Assembly: GCF_000284315.1 (NCBI RefSeq)
Contig: NC_017094.1
Coordinates: 1,147,486-1,211,485 of the forward strand
Reading direction: 5' to 3'
From: Leptospirillum ferrooxidans C2-3
GTDB lineage: Bacteria > Nitrospirota > Leptospirillia > Leptospirillales > Leptospirillaceae
Length of the DNA stretch: 64,000 nt
Below are positions 35,523 through 44,893 of the stretch, piece after piece. The position numbers were made by a program, and so were the translations under genes. The notes under the pieces are model-generated. The model saw only the letters and a list, made by a program, of their open reading frames with translations. It made no database searches and was not told the DNA's origin. How positions within the stretch are numbered: position 1 is the first letter of the stretch; every line of letters begins with the position of its first letter.

Positions 35523-36593
35523 TCAACCCGGAAAGTCGGGGAAGAGCCGGCCACGGGATAAAGCGGAGGGGGGACGGAAAAGAGAGGTCTCAAGAACCGG
35601 CATCTCCCTGTATCCAAGCTTTCTTTTGATGATCCGAAACCGCTGTTCCAAAAGTTCCGCCAATGGACCGCTCCCCCGCATCCTCTCTCCAAAACCGGGA
35701 TCATAAAGTTTTCCTCCATGAAACTCCCGCATCCTAGCCAGAACCGCCTGCGAAGACAGGGGAACATGGAAGTCGAGCCATTCCCCAAAAAGCTCCCGAA
35801 GCTCAAGAGGGAGTCTCAAAAGAACATATCCCGCGGAAATCGCTCCGGCCTCCCGTGCCTCCCTGAGAACCTTTTCCAGTTCATGGTCTGAAAGGACCGG
35901 GATGACAGGGGCGACAAGAACTCCGGTCGGTATCCCGGCGGCCGTGAGCGCCCTGATGACCTCGATTCGTCTCCATGGGGCGGCGGCTCTCGGTTCGAGA
36001 GAACGGGAAAGCTCTTCGTTCAGGGTCGGAATGGAAAGAAACACATTGGCCAGTTGTTTCCTGGCCATCTTCGCGAGAAGATCGATATCCCTCTCGATGA
36101 GTGAGGATTTCGTGACAATCGTTACCGGGTGGGAAAACTCCTCGAGAACTTCCAGAATGGATCTGGTGATCCCCATCTTTTCTTCGACGGGCTGGTAGGA
36201 GTCTGTATTGATTCCGAGAGCGATGGGCTCACATCGATAGCCCTTTTTGGAGAGTTCGACCCGAAGAAGGGAAGAGGCATCCTGTTTGAAAAAAATACGC
36301 GTTTCAAAGTCAAGCCCGGGAGACAGCCCGAGATAGCTATGGGTCGGCCTGGCGAAACAATAGACGCATCCGTGCTCGCACCCCCGGTAAGGGTTGATCG
36401 ACAGGGAAAACCCTACATCCGGCGAGTTGTTCCGGTTGATAATGGTTCGAGCCGCGTCCGGGAGGAACTGTGTCCGGAGAGACTGTTCCTCGGCACCCTC
36501 TTCGACCGATTCCCGTTTTTGGGATTCAAATCGGTTGTCCGGTTGGCTGAGGGCACCCCTTCCCCGGGGAGGAGTGGGTGGCTTCCGGGTCAT
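35523..36593 (-). CDS. Radical SAM protein, PA0069/SPL-like family
   Basis: The 356-residue protein has a radical SAM cluster motif CEHGCVYC (CxxxCxxC) preceded by SLSINPYRG and followed by FARPTHSYLGLSPGLDFETR, the signature of the family often annotated as PA0069-like and related to spore photoproduct lyase. Further barrel segments include LGINTDSYQP and TIVTKSSLIERDIDLL. It is 25 bases downstream of the response regulator gene and may belong to the same transcript. The substrate of this family is unknown; a DNA repair role is often suggested but unproven. Confidence 0.85.
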   Translation of the reverse strand: MTRKPPTPPRGRGALSQPDNRFESQKRESVEEGAEEQSLRTQFLPDAARTIINRNNSPDVGFSLSINPYRGCEHGCVYCFARPTHSYLGLSPGLDFETRIFFKQDASSLLRVELSKKGYRCEPIALGINTDSYQPVEEKMGITRSILEVLEEFSHPVTIVTKSSLIERDIDLLAKMARKQLANVFLSIPTLNEELSRSLEPRAAAPWRRIEVIRALTAAGIPTGVLVAPVIPVLSDHELEKVLREAREAGAISAGYVLLRLPLELRELFGEWLDFHVPLSSQAVLARMREFHGGKLYDPGFGERMRGSGPLAELLEQRFRIIKRKLGYREMPVLETSLFRPPSALSRGRLFPDFPG

Positions 36594-36618
36594 GGGGTCC
36601 CTTTTTTGGGGATGATCA

Positions 36619-37257
36619 TCAGATCAATCCTTTTTTGATGGCCTTGACGGCCGCATCCGCCCGGGTTGTGGCAGAGAGCTTCTGGAGGATGCTCTGTATG
36701 TGGGCTTTGACTGTACTCAGGCTGATCTGGAACTCCATGGCCAGTTCCTTGTTGGAAAATCCTTCCGACAGGAGTTTCAGGACCTCGGTTTCCCGGGGAG
36801 TCAGGGGATTCCCCTCATCTCGAAAGGTCGGGGACTGGATCCTTCGGGCGGCGAGATGGGCGATTTGGGGGTCGATATACAAAGATCCCATGGACACAGC
36901 CTGGATGCCGAGAAGGAGACTGACAATATCGGTTTCCTTCAGGCAATACCCGTCAGCTCCGGACTGAAAGGACGAAAAGATTTCCTCTTCCAGCCGATGA
37001 ACCGTAAACATCAGGACATGAAGCCCGGGGTGCTCCTTTTTCAGACGTCTGGTGGTTTCGATCCCCGACATTCCCGGAAGTCCCAGATCCATGACAACGA
37101 CGTCGATATCCCGAGGGATCTCCGAAAGAATCTCAAGCGCTTTTTCGCCCGAATGGGCTTCTCCCATGAATGCGATCGAATCATTTCTTTCCAGTGATTT
37201 TTTGAGAGCGGACATCATCAGCGGATGGTCCTCGACTAGAAAAACACGTATTTTCAC
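36619..37257 (-). CDS. NarL/FixJ-type response regulator
   Basis: The 212-residue protein has an N-terminal receiver with acidic residues E9-D10, the phospho-acceptor D57 in VVVMDLGLPG and a conserved lysine in CLKETD, then a LuxR-type helix-turn-helix (LTPRETEVLKLLSEGFSNKE through STVKAHIQSILQKL). It should bind DNA when phosphorylated. Its ATG overlaps the stop of the histidine kinase by 4 bases, so the two form one two-component system. KdpE, the usual regulator of kdp genes, is instead of the OmpR type. Confidence 0.93.
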   Translation of the reverse strand: MKIRVFLVEDHPLMMSALKKSLERNDSIAFMGEAHSGEKALEILSEIPRDIDVVVMDLGLPGMSGIETTRRLKKEHPGLHVLMFTVHRLEEEIFSSFQSGADGYCLKETDIVSLLLGIQAVSMGSLYIDPQIAHLAARRIQSPTFRDEGNPLTPRETEVLKLLSEGFSNKELAMEFQISLSTVKAHIQSILQKLSATTRADAAVKAIKKGLI

Positions 37258-38849
37258 AACAGAATCTCCTGAGTTCTGAAAACAATCCGGAAGCAGCTTC
37301 CGGGAGATGACGGATGATATTCGATCAGAGCGTCGTGACGCTTCGCAATCTGCTGGGCGATATAAAGACCCAGCCCAAAGCCGGAACCGGAATGGATTCC
37401 CCCAAACCGGGTGAACAGTCTGGAATGCATCGAATCCGGCACTCCCGGACCTTCGTCCACGATATCAATGGTAACACCCGACCGCTCCCTTTTTGAGGAT
37501 ATCTTGACGGTTCCTCCATGAGGGGACCACTTGATGGCATTGTCGATGAGATTTTGAAACATCCTTTTGAGCGAAGCTCCGTCTCCATTTTGGGTGATTT
37601 CTTCCAGGTCGGTCACCAGACACAGGGACTTCGATTGTAAAAGAGGGTCCAGATCGAAGAGCACCTCCATTAAAAGACAATCGATCCGGACAGCTTCAAA
37701 AATCAGATTGAGCTCATCAAGCTCGAATCGGGAAAGGAGCAACAGGCTGTTTGAAAGTTCAAGGATCGACTGGTTCGAGAGGATCGTTTGCTCAAGGACG
37801 GAGGAAAATTCATCGGAAATCGGTCCGTAGGCTCCGTCTAGGGCAAGCTTCATATTGATGCTGTTGGCGATCAACGGAGTGCGGATATCGTGGGAGACAC
37901 CGTAAATCAGGTCATGAATCACGCTGTTCCGATGGAGAAGCACCTGGTTGTACTGGGTCAGGTAGGAGAGAAGACGGACTCTGGCGACGACTTCCTCGAT
38001 AATCGGCGCGATCTCTGTAAGGATTGCCAGGATGGAGTTTTCCCCCGGTTCCAGAATAAACAAATAGAGAAACTGGCCCGAATCAGCCTCCTGGTCGATT
38101 GGGGATAATGAAATTCTTGCAACAACGCCTTTTGAGACTTGATTATTGTCAAGGATCGGAAAAAGGCTCGGCTTTGAGATCCAGGTCGGAGAAAATGATT
38201 TTTGAGCAAGAAGGGATAATCCTCCGGGAAGGGATTCTCCCGCTTCCCAGAACCAGAGTCCATCCGGAGAGGAATAGGTTGCCGACCGCCACCGGTCATG
38301 ATCGGACGGGGAGATAATGACGCCTCTTGCTGAAAAAAGGGTGAGCAAATGGCCGGTGAGTTCCCGAAGAAGCCGGTCAGGGCTGTTTTGCGCACTGATT
38401 CCTGCAAGAAACGTCCTGATCTTGTTTTCTCTTATGGCACGACTCCGTTCGGATGAGGCCACTCCTGTTTCATGGGCGTTTTCCTGGACCTTCAGCGTCA
38501 GGTATCCCACGAGAAAAAAGGAAACGGCGGAAAAGATCCGGTTCAGGAGGGCGACGGTATCGATGGAGCCTTCCGTTCTGGCGTTGATGATCCCGGCGAA
38601 GGTATTGGCAAAAAGACCAAGGAGGACGAGGGAGACGGTTGCCTTTTTCCTGAGTGTCAGACCGGTCAGTGCAATGGGAATGTCCAGCAGGATGGAAACG
38701 ACCAGGCTCTGGGGGGTGAGAGCATCGGTCACAAAAATCAAAAGAAAGAGAAGAGCCGCCAACAAAAGGACATTTTTGTTGGCGGCCTGGGGAAAGGGGT
38801 CGGTTTCGATCAACCCTTCCGGATGATTGCTTTCGGAGTCAGTCTTCAT
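37254..38849 (-). CDS. Membrane histidine kinase of the potassium cluster
   Basis: The 531-residue protein begins with about four membrane helices (residues 28-118, for example VLLLAALLFLLIFVTDALTP), then a GAF-like cytoplasmic region, a HisKA domain with the phospho-site VSHDIRTPL, and an HATPase domain with N box FQNLIDNAIKWS, DEGPGVP and GSGFGLGLYIAQQIA. All catalytic boxes look intact. It overlaps the APC permease stop by 11 bases and the regulator start by 4, so permease, kinase and regulator are translated together. It has none of the KdpD-N or USP domains of the classical potassium kinase. Confidence 0.92.
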   Translation of the reverse strand: MKTDSESNHPEGLIETDPFPQAANKNVLLLAALLFLLIFVTDALTPQSLVVSILLDIPIALTGLTLRKKATVSLVLLGLFANTFAGIINARTEGSIDTVALLNRIFSAVSFFLVGYLTLKVQENAHETGVASSERSRAIRENKIRTFLAGISAQNSPDRLLRELTGHLLTLFSARGVIISPSDHDRWRSATYSSPDGLWFWEAGESLPGGLSLLAQKSFSPTWISKPSLFPILDNNQVSKGVVARISLSPIDQEADSGQFLYLFILEPGENSILAILTEIAPIIEEVVARVRLLSYLTQYNQVLLHRNSVIHDLIYGVSHDIRTPLIANSINMKLALDGAYGPISDEFSSVLEQTILSNQSILELSNSLLLLSRFELDELNLIFEAVRIDCLLMEVLFDLDPLLQSKSLCLVTDLEEITQNGDGASLKRMFQNLIDNAIKWSPHGGTVKISSKRERSGVTIDIVDEGPGVPDSMHSRLFTRFGGIHSGSGFGLGLYIAQQIAKRHDALIEYHPSSPGSCFRIVFRTQEILL

Positions 38850-40794
38850 GGAGGGAGGGAGTGTCTGTAGAGGTTTTCAGAACCTCATGGCCGGAGGAAA
38901 GAATGGATTGGTCGCCTGGTTTTTTGCCGGAACGGCCCATTATGGACTGAATTTTCCAGACGGTCACCGGGACACCGGAACGGACGATGGCCGCGTCGAT
39001 CGATTTGGAGACGGAAGAGTTTGTATCGTTAAAAACCAGAGTATCCGCCTTGTGTCTGGTATAGACCTGGACGAGGGAGTCCCCGATGGAACGGCTTCGG
39101 ATGAGAAGCGTGTCCAAGAGGATATCTCCCTCGACTCCAATCGCCTGACAGAGCTCCAGGGTGTTTTGCGCGATAGCTTCTTCTTCGGGAAGAGGTGCGT
39201 TCAGGGGAAGAGAGAGGGGGATTTCCAGAACGGTGACAACCGTTACCCTGGCCTTGTCGGATTTTGCGATTTTGGCAATGTCATGGAGGATCGGGGAGGG
39301 GGCATGAGGGGATGTTGCCACCAGAATGTTCCGGTGGGGAACCGGTTTTTCGAAATCGTTTTCCACCAGCTCCCTGATCTCCACCCGGCCCATCAGGGGC
39401 ATGCGGGTGCTGCGGCGGAAGTAGTAGTAATAGACGATTCCCACAATCATCCAGATTGTCCCGAATACCCGACCGTATTTGTGAAAGAGGAGCACCATGA
39501 TGAAAACCCCTCCGGTTCCGACAAGGCCAAAGATGGCCGGAAGGGGAATCTCAAAATTTCGGATCCGGACAGAAAAGGGAACACGAAATGGCCTTGGAAG
39601 TTCCGGCTCCTTGTTGCGGAGCTTGATCAGTGCCAGATGCGTCATCATGAAGGAGAGCATCGCTCCATAGTTGTAGAGATCGGCAAGAACTTCAAGATAG
39701 GGAAAAAAGGCGACGACCGTCGCCGACAGGGCGCCAAAAAACACGATGGAATAGACCGGAGTTTTCCATCTTCTGGTGGTATGTCTGAAAATCGGATGGA
39801 TCAGAAAATTGTGCGACATCGAATAGGCCAGCCGGGAAACGCCAATCAGCCCCGCATTGGCGGCAACCGTCAGGATCGTGGCCCCCAGAACGGCAATCCA
39901 GGGACCAAGAAAATGGTGCACATGAGGAATGAAATGAGCGATTCCGGCGATCGGATCGTTGACCCATACCGTCGAAAGAAGTTTCGGGTCCATGGCCGAC
40001 AGGGCGACGAGGCTGATTCCCGAATAGAGGAAAACAGTCGTTCCCATGGTCAAAAACATGGCTCTGGGGACGGATTTGGCCGGATCCCTGGCTTCCGAAG
40101 ACATCTGGCTGATCGCCTCAATCCCGATGTAGGCCACCATGGCCACGGAAATTCCGTACAGGAAATGAGGCCAGGTCGGATTGGTCCCCAGGGAAAACTG
40201 ATGCATGATCTTGGGGACGTTGAAGAGAAAAAAGATCCCGAGAAACATGAGGGAAAGTTGGGTCAGGATGTCAAACCCCGCCAGCATGAGGCTGAACCAG
40301 GAGGACTCCTTGAGCCCGAAGACATTTAAAAGGATGAGGCAAAGGATCAGTGCCCCGGTAAAGGTCACATTGGCCTGAACATTGTCTTTCAGGACCGGAA
40401 AAAAGTATCCCAGATACGGGCCCACGGAAAAGGCGGAAAGCGCCAGCGTGATGACATAGTCGAGAAGGAGGGCCCAACCGGCAAAAAAAGCCCATCCGTC
40501 ACCGAATGCCCGCTGTGAAAAGAGGGAAGAGCCTCCCGCCTCCGGTATCGCCGAAGAGAGCTCGGCATAGGACAGGACCGTCGCGATAAAAAAGAAGCCG
40601 GCGATGAAAATGGCCAGGAACATCGCACCGCCGGCGTAGATGGTTGTGACTCCGAGAGCAAAATAGATGGAGGATCCGACATCTCCATATCCCGATGAAA
40701 ACAGGGCACCGATTCCGACCACTCTCTGGAGAACGGACTCCCGGAAACGTGTGATGGTTTTTCTGGTTCCGTGGTAGAGCCTGAATATCGCCAA
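38839..40794 (-). CDS. APC-superfamily permease with C-terminal USP domain
   Basis: The 651-residue protein has about twelve membrane helices of the APC type, opening with GIGALFSSGYGDVGSSIYFA and SYAELSSAIPEAGGS, then a cytoplasmic domain from about residue 480 that looks like a universal stress protein fold (PHRNILVATSPHAPSPILHD, then VTVVTVLEIP). The TTG start follows AGGAGG by 8 bases. It lies between the kdp genes with their porin and a two-component system that overlaps it. Relatives include amino-acid permeases and the c-di-AMP-controlled potassium importer KimA; the setting makes potassium a plausible substrate, but the sequence alone does not decide. Confidence 0.82.
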   Translation of the reverse strand: MAIFRLYHGTRKTITRFRESVLQRVVGIGALFSSGYGDVGSSIYFALGVTTIYAGGAMFLAIFIAGFFFIATVLSYAELSSAIPEAGGSSLFSQRAFGDGWAFFAGWALLLDYVITLALSAFSVGPYLGYFFPVLKDNVQANVTFTGALILCLILLNVFGLKESSWFSLMLAGFDILTQLSLMFLGIFFLFNVPKIMHQFSLGTNPTWPHFLYGISVAMVAYIGIEAISQMSSEARDPAKSVPRAMFLTMGTTVFLYSGISLVALSAMDPKLLSTVWVNDPIAGIAHFIPHVHHFLGPWIAVLGATILTVAANAGLIGVSRLAYSMSHNFLIHPIFRHTTRRWKTPVYSIVFFGALSATVVAFFPYLEVLADLYNYGAMLSFMMTHLALIKLRNKEPELPRPFRVPFSVRIRNFEIPLPAIFGLVGTGGVFIMVLLFHKYGRVFGTIWMIVGIVYYYYFRRSTRMPLMGRVEIRELVENDFEKPVPHRNILVATSPHAPSPILHDIAKIAKSDKARVTVVTVLEIPLSLPLNAPLPEEEAIAQNTLELCQAIGVEGDILLDTLLIRSRSIGDSLVQVYTRHKADTLVFNDTNSSVSKSIDAAIVRSGVPVTVWKIQSIMGRSGKKPGDQSILSSGHEVLKTSTDTPSLHED

Positions 40795-40823
40795 TAAACA
40801 TCCTCCTTGAGTTTTAAAAGAGT

Positions 40824-40860
40824 GGTTTTATTTTCAAACCGGTCTTTTCTCCACGAAAAG
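40824..40860. terminator. Tandem small hairpins between porin and permease
   Basis: GGTTT/AAACC (40824-40828 with 40836-40840) and CTTTTC/GAAAAG (40844-40849 with 40855-40860) are two short stems in the 100-base gap. Neither has a clear T-run beyond its own arms, so partial termination or mRNA processing is only a possibility. Confidence 0.3.
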
Positions 40861-40894
40861 GTTCATGGCGGAGTTTGGCAAATGGTCTTTTTCT

Positions 40895-42346
40895 TCAGAA
40901 CGAATAGATCAGTTCCACATCCACCGTATCCTGCGAATAAAGGGCGGGACCCCGGTTTCCGCCATTGTAGGCGGGATTGTCAAAAAGCGGATTGTTGGCG
41001 TTGTCGTGGCGATACTCCACACGACTGATGACATTGGGCATGAAGTTCCACTGGTAGTCCACCGACTCGTCATTGATCGCGGTTCCCGGCATTCCGGTCA
41101 TGAAACCGTTCGGATCGTAATAGACCTCGTATCTGGCCACAATGTCCATTGTATCGGAGAGATCATACCGGAGAAAGTTTTCACTGGAATACCAGGAGGC
41201 ATTGCCGACGGGAGTGCCGGATGAATTGACGGCTCCCTGTGCCTGCCATCCGTAGGATTCATTTGTGACCAGCCATAAATGGTCGATCGGACCCACCTCG
41301 ATGACAAAAGCGCTGTAGTTTCTCCAAGTGGGTGTGTTGGCCTCTCCATAGGTTGTGGCGAGGCTCGATCCGGCTCCTCCGATCCCTCCGGCGGCTCCGG
41401 ACAATGGATCAAAGTAGACGTTTCTGACCTGCGGGCCCAGATATCCGGAGAAGTTGATGTTGAGCCAGGAGACGGGATTGGCCACCAGACCAAGCTCGAT
41501 GTCCTGGAAATAGCTCCCCTCGTTGGATTGCATGTTGCCGTTCCAGCCGTTGTTCACCCCGAGATAGAGATTCGTGGTGGCATTGGGGGCATAGTGCATC
41601 CGGACGCCGGTGTGGGTATAGGGTCCCAGCAAAAAGGTGTAACCGTCGGAGATCATCCAGTTCCCGGTGGGCTGGATCACTTCGAAGTTCGCCAGTGTCT
41701 GGAACTGTCCGGCATAGGCCTCAAGCTCCTTGTTGGTGTCGGGGACGAAGAAGTTGATATACGCTTCCTCCAGCCAGAAGTCGGAGTAGGGCATGGTGGC
41801 GCTTCCCAGTCCCACGGAGGTCGAGCCGCCATGGCCGCCTCCAAGCGCTCCAAAGTACCCCGGAGAAAAATTCTGGGCGGATGCGTAGGCGCCGGGTCCG
41901 AAGTCGGTTCTGAGGACAAAGCCGATCCCGTCGTCGTCCGGACGCCAGAGTTTGAGCTGGGCCATGTTGAGGTTAAAGGAGTTTGCGCCGTAATCATAGG
42001 CCCGGAAATCCGTTGTCGACGCGCTGGTCGGGTTATATTGCCCGTACACATCGATAAAGCCCTTGAAATGGACATTCATCGAAGGAAGGATCAGATCCGG
42101 CGCTGGAGCTGGCGTGGCTGCCGGAGCGGGCGTTTGAGGAGCAGACGGCGTGACAGGCGCCGGGGATGTGGCCGGAGCCGTTGTCGTGGTTTGAGGAGAG
42201 GAGCTGTCCCCATAAGAAAGATGCGGGGAGGAGAGACCGGCCAGGATCAGAATCGCCGAAGCGAGAGCCAGACCGGCGGACGGTGTTCTAACGACTTTAT
42301 TGGAACGGATTCTTTGATTGTTCAGGTCGAGCGCATTTCTGTACAT
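40895..42346 (-). CDS. Outer-membrane beta-barrel porin (OmpL-like)
   Basis: The 483-residue protein has a signal sequence with a long N region (hydrophobic core GLALASAILILAGLSSPHLS), a proline, alanine and threonine-rich linker of about 40 residues, and a barrel region full of alternating aromatic strands. It ends in VDVELIYSF, a typical C-terminal barrel signal with a final Phe. The pattern fits the beta-barrel porin-2 (OmpL-like) family. It directly follows kdpC (32 bases), suggesting it provides outer-membrane passage for the ions handled by this cluster. Confidence 0.8.
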   Translation of the reverse strand: MYRNALDLNNQRIRSNKVVRTPSAGLALASAILILAGLSSPHLSYGDSSSPQTTTTAPATSPAPVTPSAPQTPAPAATPAPAPDLILPSMNVHFKGFIDVYGQYNPTSASTTDFRAYDYGANSFNLNMAQLKLWRPDDDGIGFVLRTDFGPGAYASAQNFSPGYFGALGGGHGGSTSVGLGSATMPYSDFWLEEAYINFFVPDTNKELEAYAGQFQTLANFEVIQPTGNWMISDGYTFLLGPYTHTGVRMHYAPNATTNLYLGVNNGWNGNMQSNEGSYFQDIELGLVANPVSWLNINFSGYLGPQVRNVYFDPLSGAAGGIGGAGSSLATTYGEANTPTWRNYSAFVIEVGPIDHLWLVTNESYGWQAQGAVNSSGTPVGNASWYSSENFLRYDLSDTMDIVARYEVYYDPNGFMTGMPGTAINDESVDYQWNFMPNVISRVEYRHDNANNPLFDNPAYNGGNRGPALYSQDTVDVELIYSF

Positions 42347-42378
42347 GAAGGGAAACCTTTCCGTTGTCTGAGGTTCTT

Positions 42379-42996
42379 TTATGGTCGATTGTCCTTTGTG
42401 GTCTCATGCCGTTTGTCCAGGGCCAGGTTGAGCTCAAGGACATTGACCCGGCTTGTTCCCAGAAATCCCAGTTGGGGTCTTGTGATCTTTTCCCTGATCA
42501 GGGCTTTGACCTCTTCAGGAGTCATGTGCCGGCTTTCGGCGATCCGCGGAGCCTGCAGATAGGCGTTTAAGAGGCTGATGTCCGGGTCGAGACCCGATCC
42601 GGAAGCCGTGACCGCATCGATGGGCACGGCAGTGGAGGGAGGGAGATGGTTTTCAAGGCGGTAGGCACTTGCCGCATCGGTTGCCGCCTTGATCTGGGCA
42701 CTGTTGTCCGGACCCAGATTGGAAGCACTTGAAAAGGCCGCATCATAAGGCTGGGCTGCGGATCCATCGGGAGTCATGGCGGCCGATGGACGGGGATGAA
42801 AGTATTTTGGGTCATGAAATCCCTGGGCGATGAGAGCGGATCCAATGATTTGTCCATCTTTTGCATGGATCAGCGTCCCGTTTGCCTGACGGGAAAAGAG
42901 GGTTTTTCCAACGGCTGTGACCGCCATGGGATAAAAAATGCCGCAAACGATCATCAGGAAAATGGTGGCGCGCAATGATTGTCCAAAGAGTTTCAT
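42379..42996 (-). CDS. kdpC: Potassium-transporting ATPase subunit C
   Basis: KdpC is the single-pass periplasmic subunit that stabilises the Kdp complex. The 205-residue protein has its one membrane helix near the start (SLRATIFLMIVCGIFYPMAV) and keeps the family segments GSALIAQGFHDPKYFHPRPS, SASNLGPDNSAQ, VTASGSGLDPDIS and ARIA-like APRIAESRHMT. AAAGG lies before the ATG. It follows kdpA after 75 bases. Confidence 0.96.
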   Translation of the reverse strand: MKLFGQSLRATIFLMIVCGIFYPMAVTAVGKTLFSRQANGTLIHAKDGQIIGSALIAQGFHDPKYFHPRPSAAMTPDGSAAQPYDAAFSSASNLGPDNSAQIKAATDAASAYRLENHLPPSTAVPIDAVTASGSGLDPDISLLNAYLQAPRIAESRHMTPEEVKALIREKITRPQLGFLGTSRVNVLELNLALDKRHETTKDNRP

Positions 42997-43071
42997 TTAT
43001 TTAGCCTTTCAATATTTTTTCAGTTGTTTCATATGTCAATATGGATCGTTTTTTCCGAATCGATCCTTCTC

Positions 43072-44778
43072 TCAGAAAGAGACCCCATGGAGAATCGACA
43101 GATGCTCCAGGAGCGGACCCAGAATGAGGGGAGGAAGGAAGGTCAGCGCGGCAAAGAGAATCATGAATCCCAAAAGAAGAACCACAAATAGCGGTGTATC
43201 GGTTTTGAAGGTTCCGGATGTTTCCGGGAGCGTTTTCTTTCTGGCAAGGGAAGATGCCATCGCCAGCAGGGGGAGAAGGGGAAGAAATCGTCCAAGGATC
43301 ATTTCGACACCGATTAAAATGGCGTAATAGGGTGTCGATACATTGAGCCCTGCCATGGCGGAACCGTTGTTGGCGTTCCCGGAGGCAAATGCGTAGAGAA
43401 CCTCCATGAATCCATGGGGGCCAGGATTGTCCATGGAGCTTTTTCCCGCGGGGATCACAACCGAAACAGCGGTGAGCCCCAATACAAGAAGTGGCGTCAC
43501 AAGAAGGGACAAGGCCGATAGCTTGATTTCCCTGGACTCGATTTTTTTTCCGAGGAATTCCGGGGTGCGTCCCACCATCAGACCCGCCAGAAAAACGGCA
43601 AGGATGGCTTCCTTGAGGAGGCCCGCAAACCCGACCCCTTTTCCTCCCGGCTCTTCATTCAGGAACATATGGACCAGATAGACGAGGACCGACAGGGGGT
43701 TCATGCTGTCCATGGCTCCGTCCACCGCTCCGGTGGTGGCAGCAATGGTCGTATTTGAAAAAAGGCTGGTCTGGGTGATGCCAAGACGCACCTCTTTCCC
43801 TTCGGTATTCCCTCCGTCTTGAAGTGGAGTCGTCCCTTGTGCGATATGGGCAGGAGAAAGAAGCGGGTTTTTTGCTTTTTCCGAATGCTCGATCAGACCA
43901 AGACCGGCGAGATAGAGGGAAAAAACGATCACGAAGAACACCTGACCCTGACGGGGACGGCCAATCATGCGGCCGAAGAAAAAGGGAAGAGAGAAGGTAA
44001 AGACCCCCATTTCCAGAAATTCCAGCGTATTGGTCAGGGGGGTCGGGTTTTCATAGGGATGGGCGCCGTTTGCGTTGTAGAATCCCCCTCCGTTGGTTCC
44101 CAGATTCTTGACGGCCTCGAGAGAGGCGACTGGCCCGACGATTAGTGTCTGATTGGCTCCTTCGAGTGTTTTTGCCGATACTGTCGTTTCAAGCGTCTGG
44201 GGGGTTCCCTGCCATATGTGGACGAGTGCCATCAAAAAACAGGCGGGAAGAAAGGCCCTGACGAAAAAACGGAAAAAGTCCGACCAATAGTTTCCCAGCG
44301 TGGAAATTCCCGATCGGGTGAATCCCCGAAAGATGGCGACAAGCGCCGCCATGCCTGTATTGGCACCGACAAACATGAGGAATGTGATCGCCACCATCTG
44401 AGAGAAGTTTGAGAGTTGAGCTTCTCCCGCATAAGCCTGCCAGTTGGTGTTGGTAACAAAACTCGCGGCCGTATTGAACGTGACCTCGGCGGTCAGGGGC
44501 GAAAGGTGCCTCGGGTTGAGGGGAAGAAACGCCTGTCCCCAGAGAACGAGAAATCCCGCGGCGAAGAACACTCCGTTTGACGCTATGATGGCCACGCTAT
44601 ATTCTTTCCAGGTCATCTCCTTTGCCGGATCGATCTTCAGAAGACGGTAGATGATCCGCTCCGGAAGGAGAGTGTGGCTCTGGTAGATCCAGGCCAGGTA
44701 ACGCCCAACGAGTGGGGATATCAGAACAACCGCTGAAAGTGAAACCAATATTTGAATCCAGTCATTTGCAATCATCAT
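43072..44778 (-). CDS. kdpA: Potassium-transporting ATPase subunit A
   Basis: KdpA is the channel-like subunit that selects potassium. The 568-residue protein has about ten membrane helices and the four pore-loop regions expected, including TNTNWQAYAGE, GTNGGGFYNANGAHPYENPT and FASGNANNGSAMAGLN. Start: two consecutive ATGs at 44778 and 44775 follow the kdpF stop by 1 and 4 bases; upstream extension would overlap kdpF. No lesions are seen. Confidence 0.97.
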   Translation of the reverse strand: MMIANDWIQILVSLSAVVLISPLVGRYLAWIYQSHTLLPERIIYRLLKIDPAKEMTWKEYSVAIIASNGVFFAAGFLVLWGQAFLPLNPRHLSPLTAEVTFNTAASFVTNTNWQAYAGEAQLSNFSQMVAITFLMFVGANTGMAALVAIFRGFTRSGISTLGNYWSDFFRFFVRAFLPACFLMALVHIWQGTPQTLETTVSAKTLEGANQTLIVGPVASLEAVKNLGTNGGGFYNANGAHPYENPTPLTNTLEFLEMGVFTFSLPFFFGRMIGRPRQGQVFFVIVFSLYLAGLGLIEHSEKAKNPLLSPAHIAQGTTPLQDGGNTEGKEVRLGITQTSLFSNTTIAATTGAVDGAMDSMNPLSVLVYLVHMFLNEEPGGKGVGFAGLLKEAILAVFLAGLMVGRTPEFLGKKIESREIKLSALSLLVTPLLVLGLTAVSVVIPAGKSSMDNPGPHGFMEVLYAFASGNANNGSAMAGLNVSTPYYAILIGVEMILGRFLPLLPLLAMASSLARKKTLPETSGTFKTDTPLFVVLLLGFMILFAALTFLPPLILGPLLEHLSILHGVSF

Positions 44779-44779
44779 G

Positions 44780-44863
44780 TTAGAGTTTCTCCGCATTGAG
44801 CAATGTGGCAAAAAGGTAAATCACCAAAACAAGAACGACCAAACCAAGAATGTCCCAGATCAC
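44780..44863 (-). CDS. kdpF: KdpF small subunit
   Basis: This 27-residue peptide starts at a GTG 8 bases after AGGAGG. It is one hydrophobic helix, MIWDILGLVVLVLVIYLFAT, ending LLNAEKL, very close to the C-terminal LINAEAF of the known E. coli KdpF. KdpF stabilises the KdpABC complex in the membrane. It lies directly before kdpA as expected. Confidence 0.9.
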   Translation of the reverse strand: MIWDILGLVVLVLVIYLFATLLNAEKL

Positions 44864-44893
44864 GACCGGTACCTCCTACTTTTTTTCCTATAA

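Noticed and set aside
38827-40329. Long plus-strand open frame opposite the APC permease
   Set aside because: Its product is low-complexity, rich in Gly, Asp, Arg and His, with no hydrophobic core; it mirrors the codon bias of the membrane protein on the other strand.
41279-42562. Long plus-strand open frame opposite the porin and the end of kdpC
   Set aside because: It runs antisense through two well-supported genes and has an Arg/Gly-rich nonsense tail; no ribosome-binding site is convincing.
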